A stretch of DNA of 64,000 nucleotides, from positions 372,001-436,000 of the forward strand of contig CAVSAU010000013.1 in NCBI GenBank assembly GCA_963726065.1. Direction: 5' to 3'. The notes under the pieces were generated by a model. That model worked only from the letters and a program-made list of their open reading frames with translations, was not told the DNA's origin and did not search any database. The position numbers were made by a program, and so were the translations under genes. The DNA is from Neomesorhizobium sp963726065. GTDB lineage: Bacteria > Pseudomonadota > Alphaproteobacteria > Rhizobiales > Rhizobiaceae. Positions 1 to 7,889 of the stretch are shown in pieces; position 1 is the first letter of the stretch; every line of letters begins with the position of its first letter.

Positions 1-256
1 TCAGCCCGATGCCGATCAGGATCGGTGTCGCTGAAAAATACCCGGTAATGATGATTGCCAGCGGCCAGACCATCAGATGGGCGGCGTTGTAGCAATAGGC
101 GCCGATCCGGGGCCCGGCGAGGTAGCCGAGCATCGAAATATCCGGCACGAGAATGAGGGCCGCAAACAACAGCCACCCCTGCCCGACTGTCGCGTAAGCC
201 ACGACCGCGGCCGCGAAAAGTGCGGCGCCTTCAATTTTCAACAGGATGACCGGCAT
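1..256 (-). CDS. DUF4260 family membrane protein, C-terminus cut by the window edge
   Basis: Reading leftward from an ATG at 254-256 gives about 85 hydrophobic residues before the window ends. Visible are LLKIEG near the start, two membrane-spanning stretches, and the segment YLAGPRIGAYCYNAAH around residues 45-60, which matches what I know of the small DUF4260 integral membrane family. Its biochemical role is unknown. The gene follows irr in the same direction, and the same frame is open directly after the irr stop at 281-283, so co-transcription is plausible. There is no strong ribosome binding site before the chosen ATG. Confidence 0.7.
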   Translation of the reverse strand, partial: MPVILLKIEGAALFAAAVVAYATVGQGWLLFAALILVPDISMLGYLAGPRIGAYCYNAAHLMVWPLAIIITGYFSATPILIGIGL

Positions 257-280
257 CAGGCGGATACCGGAGAGGAGCCG

Positions 281-706
281 CTAGCGCTTCGGCCGCAGCC
301 GAACGATGATGTCGACATTGGCGATCTCCATTCCCTCCGGCGGTTCGGGAAGGTTCATCACCTTGACCGGCCCGGCAGCGATGTCGAACACCTTGTTCTC
401 GCCTTCGATGAAGAAATGGTGGTGATCGCTGGTGTTGGTGTCGAAATAGGTTTTCGACCCTTCGACTGCGAGAATGCGCAGCAGTCCGGCGTCGGTGAAC
501 TGATGCAGCGCATTGTAAACGGTCGCCAGCGATACCGGGACGCCCGCAGCCAGGGCTTCTTCGTGCAATTCCTCAGCCGACAAATGACGATCGCCCTTGG
601 CAAACAACAGATCCGCGAGCGCTACACGCTGACGCGTCGGGCGCAAACCCGCGTCGCGGACCCGCTTGTCCACGGCGATTTTGTCTTTTGAGTTGACCGA
701 CACCAT
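281..706 (-). CDS. irr: Fur-family iron response regulator Irr
   Basis: Encodes 141 residues from the ATG at 704-706. The frame is open further upstream, but the family is normally about 140-150 residues and MVSVNSKDK begins just before the conserved DNA-binding domain (AGLRPTRQRVALADLL). A winged-helix region is followed by a dimerisation domain carrying the histidine cluster SDHHHFF, typical of rhizobial Irr, a haem-responsive regulator of iron genes (family knowledge). The gene is divergent from fabA, an arrangement common in rhizobia. A sigma70-like promoter lies 70-100 bases upstream on the same strand. Confidence 0.9.
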   Translation of the reverse strand: MVSVNSKDKIAVDKRVRDAGLRPTRQRVALADLLFAKGDRHLSAEELHEEALAAGVPVSLATVYNALHQFTDAGLLRILAVEGSKTYFDTNTSDHHHFFIEGENKVFDIAAGPVKVMNLPEPPEGMEIANVDIIVRLRPKR

Positions 707-779
707 ATAGTTGGAGCTGTTCTTTCCCGAACCCTGCGCTGCGCCCCGCAGTATGCCAAACCGCTTGTTTCCCCTTCGA

Positions 780-808
780 CATATATTCGGTCGCCGTCCG
801 GCGATCAA
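780..808 (-). promoter_or_regulatory. candidate sigma70 promoter for irr
   Basis: On the minus strand TTGATC (803-808) and TATATG (780-785) are separated by exactly 17 bases. This fits the housekeeping -35/-10 pattern and would start transcription near 773, leaving about 65 bases of leader before the irr ATG. Seen by eye only. On the plus strand TTGACC at 819-824 with TATAAG at 840-845 is a weaker candidate (15-base spacer) for fabA. Confidence 0.45.
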
Positions 809-945
809 TAGCGGCACATTGACCGCAGCAAACGGGCGCTATAAGCGCAGACGGCGGTTTCCGGTGGGAAACAGACTGTGGTAGTGAACTAACGAACGAT
901 AACAGGGTGCGGTCGACCGGCACCGACGGGACGGGAAAGATTCTT

Positions 946-1461
946 ATGGCGGAACAGAAGTCCAGCTACGGCTATGAAGACCTGCTTGCGTGCGGCCGTG
1001 GCGAGCTTTTCGGGCCTGGCAACGCGCAGTTGCCTGCCCCGCCCATGCTGATGTTCGACCGGATCACCGAAATCTCGGAGACCGGCGGCGAATTCGACAA
1101 GGGCTTCATTCGCGCCGAACTGGATATCAAGCCGGACCTGTGGTTCTTTCCCTGCCATTTCATCGGCAATCCGGTGATGCCAGGCTGCCTCGGCCTCGAC
1201 GCCATGTGGCAGATGACCGGTTTCTTCCTCGGCTGGCTGGGCGAGCCTGGCAAGGGCATGGCGCTGTCGACCGGCGAGGTCAAGTTCAAGGGCATGGTGA
1301 CGCCGAAGACCAAGAAAGTGGAATACGGCGTCGATTTCAAACGCGTGATGCGTGGCCGGCTGGTGCTAGGCATCGCGGATGGCTGGCTTAAGGCCGACGG
1401 CGAGACCATATACAAGGCCACCGACCTGCGGGTCGGCCTCGCCAAGCAGGAAGCAGCCTGA
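946..1461 (+). CDS. fabA: 3-hydroxyacyl-ACP dehydratase/isomerase FabA
   Basis: 171 residues from the ATG at 946, preceded by the ribosome binding site GGGAAAG; the 13-codon upstream extension is not needed. FabA dehydrates 3-hydroxydecanoyl-ACP and isomerises the trans-2 to the cis-3 product, the branch point for unsaturated fatty acids. The catalytic pair is visible as His71 in FPCHFIGNPVMPG and Asp85 in LGLDAMWQ. Length equals that of well-studied FabA proteins. It heads a tight fabA-fabB-fabI operon (30 and 11 bases between genes) that together covers isomerisation, condensation and enoyl reduction. Confidence 0.96.
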   Translation: MAEQKSSYGYEDLLACGRGELFGPGNAQLPAPPMLMFDRITEISETGGEFDKGFIRAELDIKPDLWFFPCHFIGNPVMPGCLGLDAMWQMTGFFLGWLGEPGKGMALSTGEVKFKGMVTPKTKKVEYGVDFKRVMRGRLVLGIADGWLKADGETIYKATDLRVGLAKQEAA

Positions 1462-1491
1462 GCGCAGGCACGCAGCCACCAAGGAGCACTT

Positions 1492-2712
1492 ATGAGACGC
1501 GTCGTTGTCACGGGCCTGGGTATCGTATCGTCCATCGGAAACAATGCGGAGGAGGTGACCGCCTCGCTGCATGACGCCAAATCCGGCATCACGTTCTCCG
1601 ACCAATTCGCCGAACACGGCTTCCGTTGCCAGGTCTGGGGCGCCCCGACGCTCGACCCGACCGAACTGATCGATCGCCGCGCCGCCCGCTTCCTTTCCAA
1701 GGGTGCTGCGTGGAACCACGTCGCCATGGACCAGGCGATTGCCGATGCCGGGCTGATGGAAAGCGACATAACCAACGAGCGCACCGGCATCGTCATGGGC
1801 TCGGGCGGTCCCTCGACCAGGACTATCGTCGATGCCGCTGACATCACCCGCAAGAACACCAGCCCCAAGCGCATCGGACCATTCGCGGTGCCGAAGGCGA
1901 TGTCCTCGACCGCCTCGGCGACGCTGGCGACCTGGTTCAAGATCCACGGCGTCAACTACTCCATCTCGTCTGCCTGCTCGACCTCGGCGCATTGCATCGG
2001 CAACGCCTACGAACTGATCCAGTGGGGCAAGCAGGACATGATGTTCGCCGGCGGCCACGAGGACCTCGATTGGAGCATGTCGAACCTGTTCGACGCGATG
2101 GGCGCGATGTCCTCCAAATACAACGACACGCCGGCGACCGCCTCGCGCGCCTACGACGTGACCCGCGACGGCTTCGTCATCGCCGGTGGCGCCGGCGTCC
2201 TGGTTCTCGAAGAACTGGAGCACGCAAAGGCCCGTGGCGCCAAGATTTATGCCGAGATCGTCGGCTATGGCGCGACGTCGGACGGCTATGACATGGTTGC
2301 GCCATCGGGCGAAGGCGCTGAGCGCTGCATGCGGCAGGCATTGGCTACCGTGAAGGGCGATGTCGACTACATCAACACACATGGAACGTCGACGCCGGTC
2401 GGTGATTCGAAGGAAATCGGCGCAATCCGTGAAGTCTTCGGCGACCGCATCCCGCACATCCAGTCGACCAAATCGCTGACCGGCCACTCTCTCGGCGGGG
2501 CCGGCGTGCAGGAATCGATCTATTCGATCCTGATGATGCAGGCCGGCTTTATCGGCGAGAGCGCCCACATCACCGAACTCGACCCGGAGTTCGAAGGCAT
2601 GCCGATCGTGCGCAAGCGCATCGACAACGCCAAGATCGATACGGTCCTGTCGAACTCGTTCGGCTTCGGCGGCACCAACGCCACGCTCGTCTTCCAGCGT
2701 TACAACAGCTAA
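1492..2712 (+). CDS. fabB: beta-ketoacyl-ACP synthase I FabB
   Basis: 406 residues, started by an ATG seven bases after AAGGAG. FabB condenses malonyl-ACP with the growing acyl chain and in partnership with FabA elongates the cis-unsaturated intermediate. The Cys-His-His triad is present: Cys162 in SISSACSTSAHC, His297 in YINTHGTSTP and His332 in LTGHSLGGAG. The C-terminal SNSFGFGGTNATLVF glycine-rich segment is intact. It is second in the fabA-fabB-fabI operon. Confidence 0.97.
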   Translation: MRRVVVTGLGIVSSIGNNAEEVTASLHDAKSGITFSDQFAEHGFRCQVWGAPTLDPTELIDRRAARFLSKGAAWNHVAMDQAIADAGLMESDITNERTGIVMGSGGPSTRTIVDAADITRKNTSPKRIGPFAVPKAMSSTASATLATWFKIHGVNYSISSACSTSAHCIGNAYELIQWGKQDMMFAGGHEDLDWSMSNLFDAMGAMSSKYNDTPATASRAYDVTRDGFVIAGGAGVLVLEELEHAKARGAKIYAEIVGYGATSDGYDMVAPSGEGAERCMRQALATVKGDVDYINTHGTSTPVGDSKEIGAIREVFGDRIPHIQSTKSLTGHSLGGAGVQESIYSILMMQAGFIGESAHITELDPEFEGMPIVRKRIDNAKIDTVLSNSFGFGGTNATLVFQRYNS

Positions 2713-2723
2713 GGCTTTCCAGC

Positions 2724-3536
2724 ATGGACGGATTGATGAAGGGCAAGCGCGGCCTCGTCATGGGGGTTGCCAACGATCATTCGATCGCCTGGGGCATCGC
2801 CCGTAAGCTTGCCGAGCATGGCGCCGAACTCGCCTTCACATATCAGGGCGATGCGTTCGGACGGCGCGTGAAGCCACTGGCCGAGAAGGTCGGCGCTTCG
2901 CTGGTGCTGCCTTGCGATGTCGAGGACAGCGCGTCGATCAATTCGGTCTTCGACACGCTCGCTGCCGAATGGGGTAAGCTCGACTTCATCGTCCACGCCA
3001 TCGGCTTTTCCGATAAGAACGAGTTGAAGGGCCTCTATGCCGACACCACGCGCGAAAACTTCATCCGCACCATGGTAATCTCCTGCTATTCGTTCACCGA
3101 GATCGCCCGCAAGGCGGCCGGGATGATGAACGAAGGCGGATCGATGATCACTCTGACCTATGCAGGATCGGTGCGGGTCATGCCAAATTACAACGTCATG
3201 GGTGTCGCCAAGGCAGGCCTGGAAGCCAGCGTACGCTATCTCGCCAACGACTATGGCCCGCGCGGCATCCGGGTGAACGGCATTTCAGCAGGCCCGGTGC
3301 GGACGTTGGCGGGCGCCGGCATTTCGGACGCGCGCTATATGTTCTCCTATCAGCAGCGCAATGCCCCGCTGAGGAAAACCATCTCGCTCGACGAAGTCGG
3401 CGGCTCTGCCCTCTACCTGCTTTCGGAGCTTTCCGGCGGCGTTACCGGCGAGATCCACTATGTGGACGCCGGATATCACATTGTCTCGATGCCGACGCTC
3501 GAAGAGCTGAAGCGCACCGACGAAGGCAAGGAATAA
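2724..3536 (+). CDS. fabI: enoyl-ACP reductase (NADH) FabI
   Basis: 270 residues, eleven bases after fabB. A short-chain dehydrogenase fold is seen: the nucleotide-binding GVANDHSIAWGIA at residues 14-26, HAIGF around 91-95, and the FabI-type catalytic pair Tyr156-x6-Lys163 in NYNVMGVAKAGLE. It reduces enoyl-ACP, the last step of each elongation cycle, and is the enzyme class targeted by triclosan. Met5 is a possible alternative start; the first ATG is used for its place directly after fabB. Confidence 0.95.
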   Translation: MDGLMKGKRGLVMGVANDHSIAWGIARKLAEHGAELAFTYQGDAFGRRVKPLAEKVGASLVLPCDVEDSASINSVFDTLAAEWGKLDFIVHAIGFSDKNELKGLYADTTRENFIRTMVISCYSFTEIARKAAGMMNEGGSMITLTYAGSVRVMPNYNVMGVAKAGLEASVRYLANDYGPRGIRVNGISAGPVRTLAGAGISDARYMFSYQQRNAPLRKTISLDEVGGSALYLLSELSGGVTGEIHYVDAGYHIVSMPTLEELKRTDEGKE

Positions 3537-3542
3537 GGCGCG

Positions 3543-3590
3543 AGCATCGGAACCGAAAAGCGCGCAGCGGTTTTGGGCAAATCCGATGCT
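3543..3590. repeat. palindromic intergenic repeat, family A
   Basis: Outer arms agcatcgga (3543-3551) and tccgatgct (3582-3590) enclose an inner gaaccgaaaag/cggttttgg stem. The same design recurs at 44117-44165 and 45918-45964, and in variant form at 31590-31638. It is a dispersed rhizobial-type mosaic element placed just after the fabI stop. Confidence 0.75.
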
Positions 3591-3600
3591 GAAACAAAGG

Positions 3601-3652
3601 GATAGAGCGGCGAAGGCGATTCCGATCTAGCGATCGCCTTCGCCGCTCTATC
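3601..3652. terminator. 20-bp perfect inverted repeat, candidate bidirectional terminator
   Basis: Positions 3601-3620 and 3633-3652 are perfect reverse complements (20 of 20) with a 12-base loop. It sits between the convergent fabI (ends 3536) and rsmC (ends 3656). There is no long T-run, so it may act as a stem-loop barrier or belong to the mosaic repeat: its outer tagagcggcg also opens the elements at 44064 and 45865. Confidence 0.6.
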
Positions 3653-3655
3653 CGG

Positions 3656-4672
3656 TCAGCGTGTTGCCGACAATATCTTGAACCCGCTGTCGCGAGCGAT
3701 TTCCTTGTGCCCTCCGAACTCGGCGTCGAGCGAGGCTTCGTAGGGCAACTGCTTGTTTGCCACCATGAACAGCCTGCCGCCACGACGCAGGGCTGCCGCG
3801 GCTGCCCTGATCATGCCCCGACCCATCATTGGCTCGGCGGCGCGCGTCTTGTGAAAGGGCGGGTTCATGACGATCGCGTCGTAGTGCTCGGCGACCGGTT
3901 CGCCCAAGAGATCGTGCCAGAAGAAGTTCTTGGCGACGGGCTGGTCGGCGAGGTTGGCCTTTGCCGCCTCGATCGAAGCGAAATCCGCTTCGTAGAGATC
4001 AAGCTGCCTTACATCGGGCGCCCGGTGCAGAACTTCCGCGGCCACGTAGCCCCAACCCGCGCAAAAATCGGCAACCTTGCCGGAAAGATCGACGGGCAGG
4101 TTTTCCGCGAGCAGCCTCGACCCGGCATCGATGCGGTCGTGCGAGAACATGCCGGGCGCGGTGCGAAAACGGCCATCGACGACCGTCTCGCCGTTGCCTT
4201 CACGCAGTGCGGCAAGGATTTCGGCAACATTGTCCGGGCGTCGGAACCAGAAGACGATGCCGTGATATTTCGGCATGTGGCCGTCAAGTTCGACCAGTGC
4301 CGCGACACGCTTGCGCAGCGATGCGATACCGTCCTCCTTGCCGCCGGCAACGACGATCAGGCCGGCTGCCTTGACCCGTTCGAGCGCGTCGGCCAGGCGG
4401 TTTTCGTTCTGTCCGCGATGGCGTCCCGACACGATCAGAGCACTGGCGAACCCCTCACCTTCCGGCGCGGACTGAACGCGATAGCGGGATGCGAGAAGCG
4501 CGCGATAATCCGGCCGAAAACCCTGAACGAGGGAGAGATCGGCAGTGAAGCCGGCGGGCAAGCGAAAGCCCGGCTCCGCACCCAGAAACAGCACCGCTTC
4601 GCCACGCACCGGCGGCGTTAGTTCACCGGTTTCATAGGGATGAAACAGCGTTTTCAGGGCTTCTTGGGTCAT
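3656..4672 (-). CDS. rsmC: class I SAM-dependent methyltransferase, RsmC-like (16S rRNA G1207)
   Basis: 338 residues from the ATG at 4670-4672 (MTQEALKTLFHPYETG). The open frame extends further upstream, but that region is a dispersed repeat and is not protein-like. The C-terminal half carries the SAM-binding motif VADFCAGWGYVA and the base-methyltransferase signature NPPFHKTR, as in RsmC/RlmG enzymes that make N2-methylguanine in ribosomal RNA. The N-terminal half is a degenerate methyltransferase-like domain, also as in RsmC. Which guanine is modified is inferred from family resemblance only. Confidence 0.82.
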   Translation of the reverse strand: MTQEALKTLFHPYETGELTPPVRGEAVLFLGAEPGFRLPAGFTADLSLVQGFRPDYRALLASRYRVQSAPEGEGFASALIVSGRHRGQNENRLADALERVKAAGLIVVAGGKEDGIASLRKRVAALVELDGHMPKYHGIVFWFRRPDNVAEILAALREGNGETVVDGRFRTAPGMFSHDRIDAGSRLLAENLPVDLSGKVADFCAGWGYVAAEVLHRAPDVRQLDLYEADFASIEAAKANLADQPVAKNFFWHDLLGEPVAEHYDAIVMNPPFHKTRAAEPMMGRGMIRAAAAALRRGGRLFMVANKQLPYEASLDAEFGGHKEIARDSGFKILSATR

Positions 4673-4713
4673 TGCGGGAAACCATATCGGGCGGAAAAAT
4701 CGAAAAGTGTAAT

Positions 4714-4814
4714 ACATGTCGCCCGAAAGTGTCCTCGGTTTCGGGATTCGACATGCACACAAACCACAAGCTACAGCGTGGCCGCCGAATCCCATTCGGC
4801 GCGACGCGCTGTAG
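4714..4814. repeat. dispersed intergenic repeat, family C (copy 1)
   Basis: About 100 bases containing catgtcgcccgaaagtg, a short spacer with acatgca, and the palindrome gccgaatcccattcggc. Near-identical copies lie in the opposite orientation at 33385-33486 and 46326-46423, with a fragment at about 60728-60768. It fills the gap between the rsmC start and the pnp terminator. Confidence 0.8.
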
Positions 4815-4825
4815 GTCGAACGAAA

Positions 4826-4853
4826 ACGGGCGCCACCTCGCGGCAGCGCCCGT
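4826..4853 (-). terminator. intrinsic terminator of the rpsO-pnp transcript
   Basis: Read leftward after the pnp stop, the arms acgggcgc and gcgcccgt form a perfect 8-bp GC-rich hairpin with a 12-base loop, followed by ttttcgtt. This is the clearest rho-independent terminator in the window. Confidence 0.8.
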
Positions 4854-4874
4854 CTTTGTCTTATGCAGCCGAAA

Positions 4875-7022
4875 TCAGGCGGCGTCTTCTTCGCTTTCGG
4901 CCTTCTTCTCGCGGACGATTTCCTTGCCGGTCTCCTGGTCGACAACCTTCATCGACAGGCGAACCTTGCCACGCTCGTCGAAGCCCATCAGCTTGACGAA
5001 TACCTTCTGGCCTTCCTTGACGACGTCGGTGGTCTTGCCGACGCGTTCGTTGGAAAGCTGCGAGATGTGGACGAGGCCGTCCTTGGGGCCGAAGAAATTG
5101 ACGAATGCGCCGAAGTCGGCGGTCTTAACGACCGTGCCTTCGTAGATTTCGCCGACTTCCGGCTCGGCCACGATGGTGTGGATCCACTTCTTTGCCGCCT
5201 CGATTTCCTTGGCGTTGGAGGAAGCGATCTTCACGGTGCCGTCGTCTTCGATGTTGATCTTGGCGCCGGTCTTTTCGACGATCTCACGGATCACCTTGCC
5301 GCCCGAGCCGATGACATCACGGATCTTGTCGGTCGGAATGTGCATGACTTCGATGCGCGGCGCGAACTCGCCGAGTTCCGAACGGGCGCCGGAAAGCGCC
5401 TTGCCCATTTCACCGAGGATGTGCAGGCGGCCGTCCTTGGCCTGGCCAAGCGCGACTTGCATGATCTCTTCGGTGATGCCGTCGATCTTGATGTCCATCT
5501 GCAGGGCGGTGATGCCGTTGACGGTGCCAGCCACCTTGAAATCCATGTCGCCGAGGTGATCCTCGTCGCCGAGGATGTCGGAGAGCACCGCGAAGCGCTC
5601 GCCTTCCTTGATCAGGCCCATGGCGATGCCGGCAACCGGCTTCTGCAGCGGAACGCCCGCATCCATCAGCGCCAGCGAGGTGCCGCAGACAGTCGCCATC
5701 GAGGACGAACCGTTGGACTCGGTGATCTCCGAAACGACGCGCAGCGTGTAAGGGAACTGCTCGGTAGCCGGCAGCATCGGGCGGATGGCGCGCCAGGCGA
5801 GCTTGCCGTGGCCGATTTCACGGCGGCCCGGCGAACCCATGCGGCCGGTTTCACCTACCGAGTAGGGCGGGAAGTTGTAGTGAAGGAGGAAGGTCTCCTT
5901 GTACATGCCGGTCAGCGCGTCGACATACTGCTCGTCCTCGCCGGTGCCCAGCGTGGCGACAACGATCGCCTGGGTCTCGCCGCGTGTGAACAGGGCCGAA
6001 CCGTGGGTGCGCGGCAAAAGGCCGACTTCCGAAACGATCGGACGAACCGTCTGCAGATCGCGGCCATCGATGCGCGAGGACGTGTCGAGGATGTTCCAGC
6101 GCACGATCTTGGCCTGGAGTTCCTTGAACACGGTCGCGACCTGCTCGCTGGTCCACAGCGGGGTCTCGTCGCCCTTCGGCGAGAAGGTTTCCTTGACCTT
6201 GGCCTTGACCGCGTCGACTGCGGTGTAACGCTTCTGCTTGTCAGTGATCTTGTAGGCGTCGCGCAGTTCGCCCTCGACCAGCTTCAGCATGTCGGCTTCA
6301 AGATCGGCATAGCTCGGCGGCGTGAAATCGCGCGGATCCTTCGCAGCGACTTCGGCGAGCTTGATGATGGCGTCCAGCACCGGCTGGAAGCCCTTGTGAC
6401 CGAACATAACGGCGCCGAGCATGACGTCTTCTGGCAGTTCCTTGGCTTCCGACTCGACCATCAGCACTGCATCGCCCGTACCGGCGACGACCAGGTCGAG
6501 CTTCGATTCCTGCATCTCGTCGATGTGCGGGTTCAGCACATATTCGCCGTTGATGTAGCCGACGCGAGCGCCGCCGATCGGGCCCATGAACGGCACGCCC
6601 GACAGCGTCAGCGCGGCCGAGGTTGCAACGATCGACAGGATGTCGGGATCGTTCTCGAGGTCGTGCTGCACGACGGTGACGACAACCTGGGTGTCGTTCT
6701 TGTAGCCTTCGGCGAAGAGCGGGCGGATGGGGCGGTCGATGAGGCGGGAAACCAGCGTTTCCTTCTCGCTCGGACGGCCCTCACGCTTGAAGTAGCCGCC
6801 CGGGATCTTGCCGGCGGCGTAGGTCTTTTCCTGGTAGTTGACGGTCAGCGGAAAGAAGTCGAAGCCCGGCTTCGGCTCCTTGGCGGAAACAACAGTGGCC
6901 AGAACGACGGTTTCGCCGTAGGTGGCAAGCACTGCGCCGTCGGCCTGGCGGGCGATCTTGCCGGTTTCCAGGATGAGCGGGCGACCGCCCCATTCGATTT
7001 CCACTTTGTGGTGGTTGAACAT
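4875..7022 (-). CDS. pnp: polyribonucleotide nucleotidyltransferase (PNPase)
   Basis: 715 residues from the ATG at 7020-7022, preceded by AAGGAC. PNPase degrades RNA 3' to 5' by phosphorolysis and is part of RNA decay complexes. Domains in order: a first RNase PH domain (about residues 10-140), a helical linker, the second, catalytic RNase PH domain (about 325-460), a KH domain with the GxxG loop in DVIGSGGKVIREI (about 560-615), and an S1 domain (about 625-695) followed by an acidic tail. Length is as expected. It follows rpsO, the usual order, but with a 334-base leader between them. Confidence 0.97.
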   Translation of the reverse strand: MFNHHKVEIEWGGRPLILETGKIARQADGAVLATYGETVVLATVVSAKEPKPGFDFFPLTVNYQEKTYAAGKIPGGYFKREGRPSEKETLVSRLIDRPIRPLFAEGYKNDTQVVVTVVQHDLENDPDILSIVATSAALTLSGVPFMGPIGGARVGYINGEYVLNPHIDEMQESKLDLVVAGTGDAVLMVESEAKELPEDVMLGAVMFGHKGFQPVLDAIIKLAEVAAKDPRDFTPPSYADLEADMLKLVEGELRDAYKITDKQKRYTAVDAVKAKVKETFSPKGDETPLWTSEQVATVFKELQAKIVRWNILDTSSRIDGRDLQTVRPIVSEVGLLPRTHGSALFTRGETQAIVVATLGTGEDEQYVDALTGMYKETFLLHYNFPPYSVGETGRMGSPGRREIGHGKLAWRAIRPMLPATEQFPYTLRVVSEITESNGSSSMATVCGTSLALMDAGVPLQKPVAGIAMGLIKEGERFAVLSDILGDEDHLGDMDFKVAGTVNGITALQMDIKIDGITEEIMQVALGQAKDGRLHILGEMGKALSGARSELGEFAPRIEVMHIPTDKIRDVIGSGGKVIREIVEKTGAKINIEDDGTVKIASSNAKEIEAAKKWIHTIVAEPEVGEIYEGTVVKTADFGAFVNFFGPKDGLVHISQLSNERVGKTTDVVKEGQKVFVKLMGFDERGKVRLSMKVVDQETGKEIVREKKAESEEDAA

Positions 7023-7356
7023 GTCTTGTCCTTCATATGCGGGAAGACCGCGCCGTGATGCACCGCGCGGACATGCTTCCCTTGCTTCGTTCTCGGACGA
7101 GCCACGGGCAAGACAACAGGAGACTTGGCAGCGGCCAGCACCATTTCGGTGCCCCAAGTATCCTGCAATCCTGCCCCATGACCTGCCCATGGGCGGTTTC
7201 GTCAGCTCCCCGTGAGCAATCCGGAACCTCGTCTCGGCACGATCCTTGCGGAAGGGTTCCCTCTGCTCGGGATCATGCCATATGGACCGCTCGAGCGAGC
7301 TGGTCCGGAAGTGCAATCGGCGGGCCTCCCGAGGGAAACCCGCCGATCAGGTTTGT
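7023..7356. other. pnp leader / rpsO-pnp intergenic region, no gene seen
   Basis: 334 bases without a convincing reading frame. It contains the rpsO stem-loop at 7316-7347 and otherwise should form the long untranslated leader of pnp. In enterobacteria such leaders mediate PNPase autoregulation; whether that holds here cannot be told from sequence. Confidence 0.6.
7316..7347 (-). terminator. stem-loop after rpsO
   Basis: Arms atcggcggg (7316-7324) and cccgccgat (7339-7347) are perfectly complementary and start nine bases after the rpsO stop. No T-run follows, so it could be a weak terminator or an RNA processing site between rpsO and pnp. Confidence 0.55.
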
Positions 7357-7626
7357 TTAGCGGCGCAGGCCGAGCTTTTCGATCAGCGTCGAGTAGCGGC
7401 CTTCATCCTTGCCCTTCAGGTAGTCAAGGAGACGGCGGCGCTGCGAAACGAGTGCCAGAAGACCACGGCGGGAATGGTTGTCCTTCTTGTGATCCTTGAA
7501 GTGCTCGGTCAGGTTCTTGATGCGTTCGGAAAGAATGGCCACCTGGACTTCCGGAGATCCGGTATCGCCCTTGGCGGTTGCAAATTCGGTCATCAATGCC
7601 TGTTTACGCTCTGCGGTAATCGACAT
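7357..7626 (-). CDS. rpsO: 30S ribosomal protein S15
   Basis: 89 residues, the normal S15 length, from the ATG at 7624-7626 with ribosome binding site GAAAGGAAAAG upstream. The conserved features GDTGSPEVQVA, HFKDHKKDNHSRRGLL and RRRLLDYLK are all present. S15 binds the central domain of 16S rRNA early in small-subunit assembly. It precedes pnp in the order seen in most proteobacteria. Confidence 0.97.
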   Translation of the reverse strand: MSITAERKQALMTEFATAKGDTGSPEVQVAILSERIKNLTEHFKDHKKDNHSRRGLLALVSQRRRLLDYLKGKDEGRYSTLIEKLGLRR

Positions 7627-7889
7627 CGTGCTTTTCCTTTCTGCTTTTTGTAGGAAACGGGACGCCCACGGCCAGGATGTCGTCCAGCGGGGGCCGGTGT
7701 ACATGGCGCCACAGCGCAATGCTGCGGCGCATATAGTGGAAAACAGCCGGGAACGCTAGTCCTAATCGGAACCGGCAAACTACTGTGCGAACCCTGGGCA
7801 AGTTTCGGCGCCAACCCCTGCCGTCGCAAGCAAGTACAACACGCGCCCTGCTGAACGGAACTCCTCGCCTCAGCACAGATGCAAAGGCT

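Noticed and set aside
77..691. 204-residue plus-strand frame over irr
   Set aside because: It is antisense to irr and DUF4260, has no ribosome binding site and reads as low-complexity shadow sequence.
4863..7058. 731-residue plus-strand frame antisense to pnp
   Set aside because: Asp/Val/Gly-rich mirror of PNPase codons, typical of high-GC antisense frames; pnp itself is complete on the other strand.
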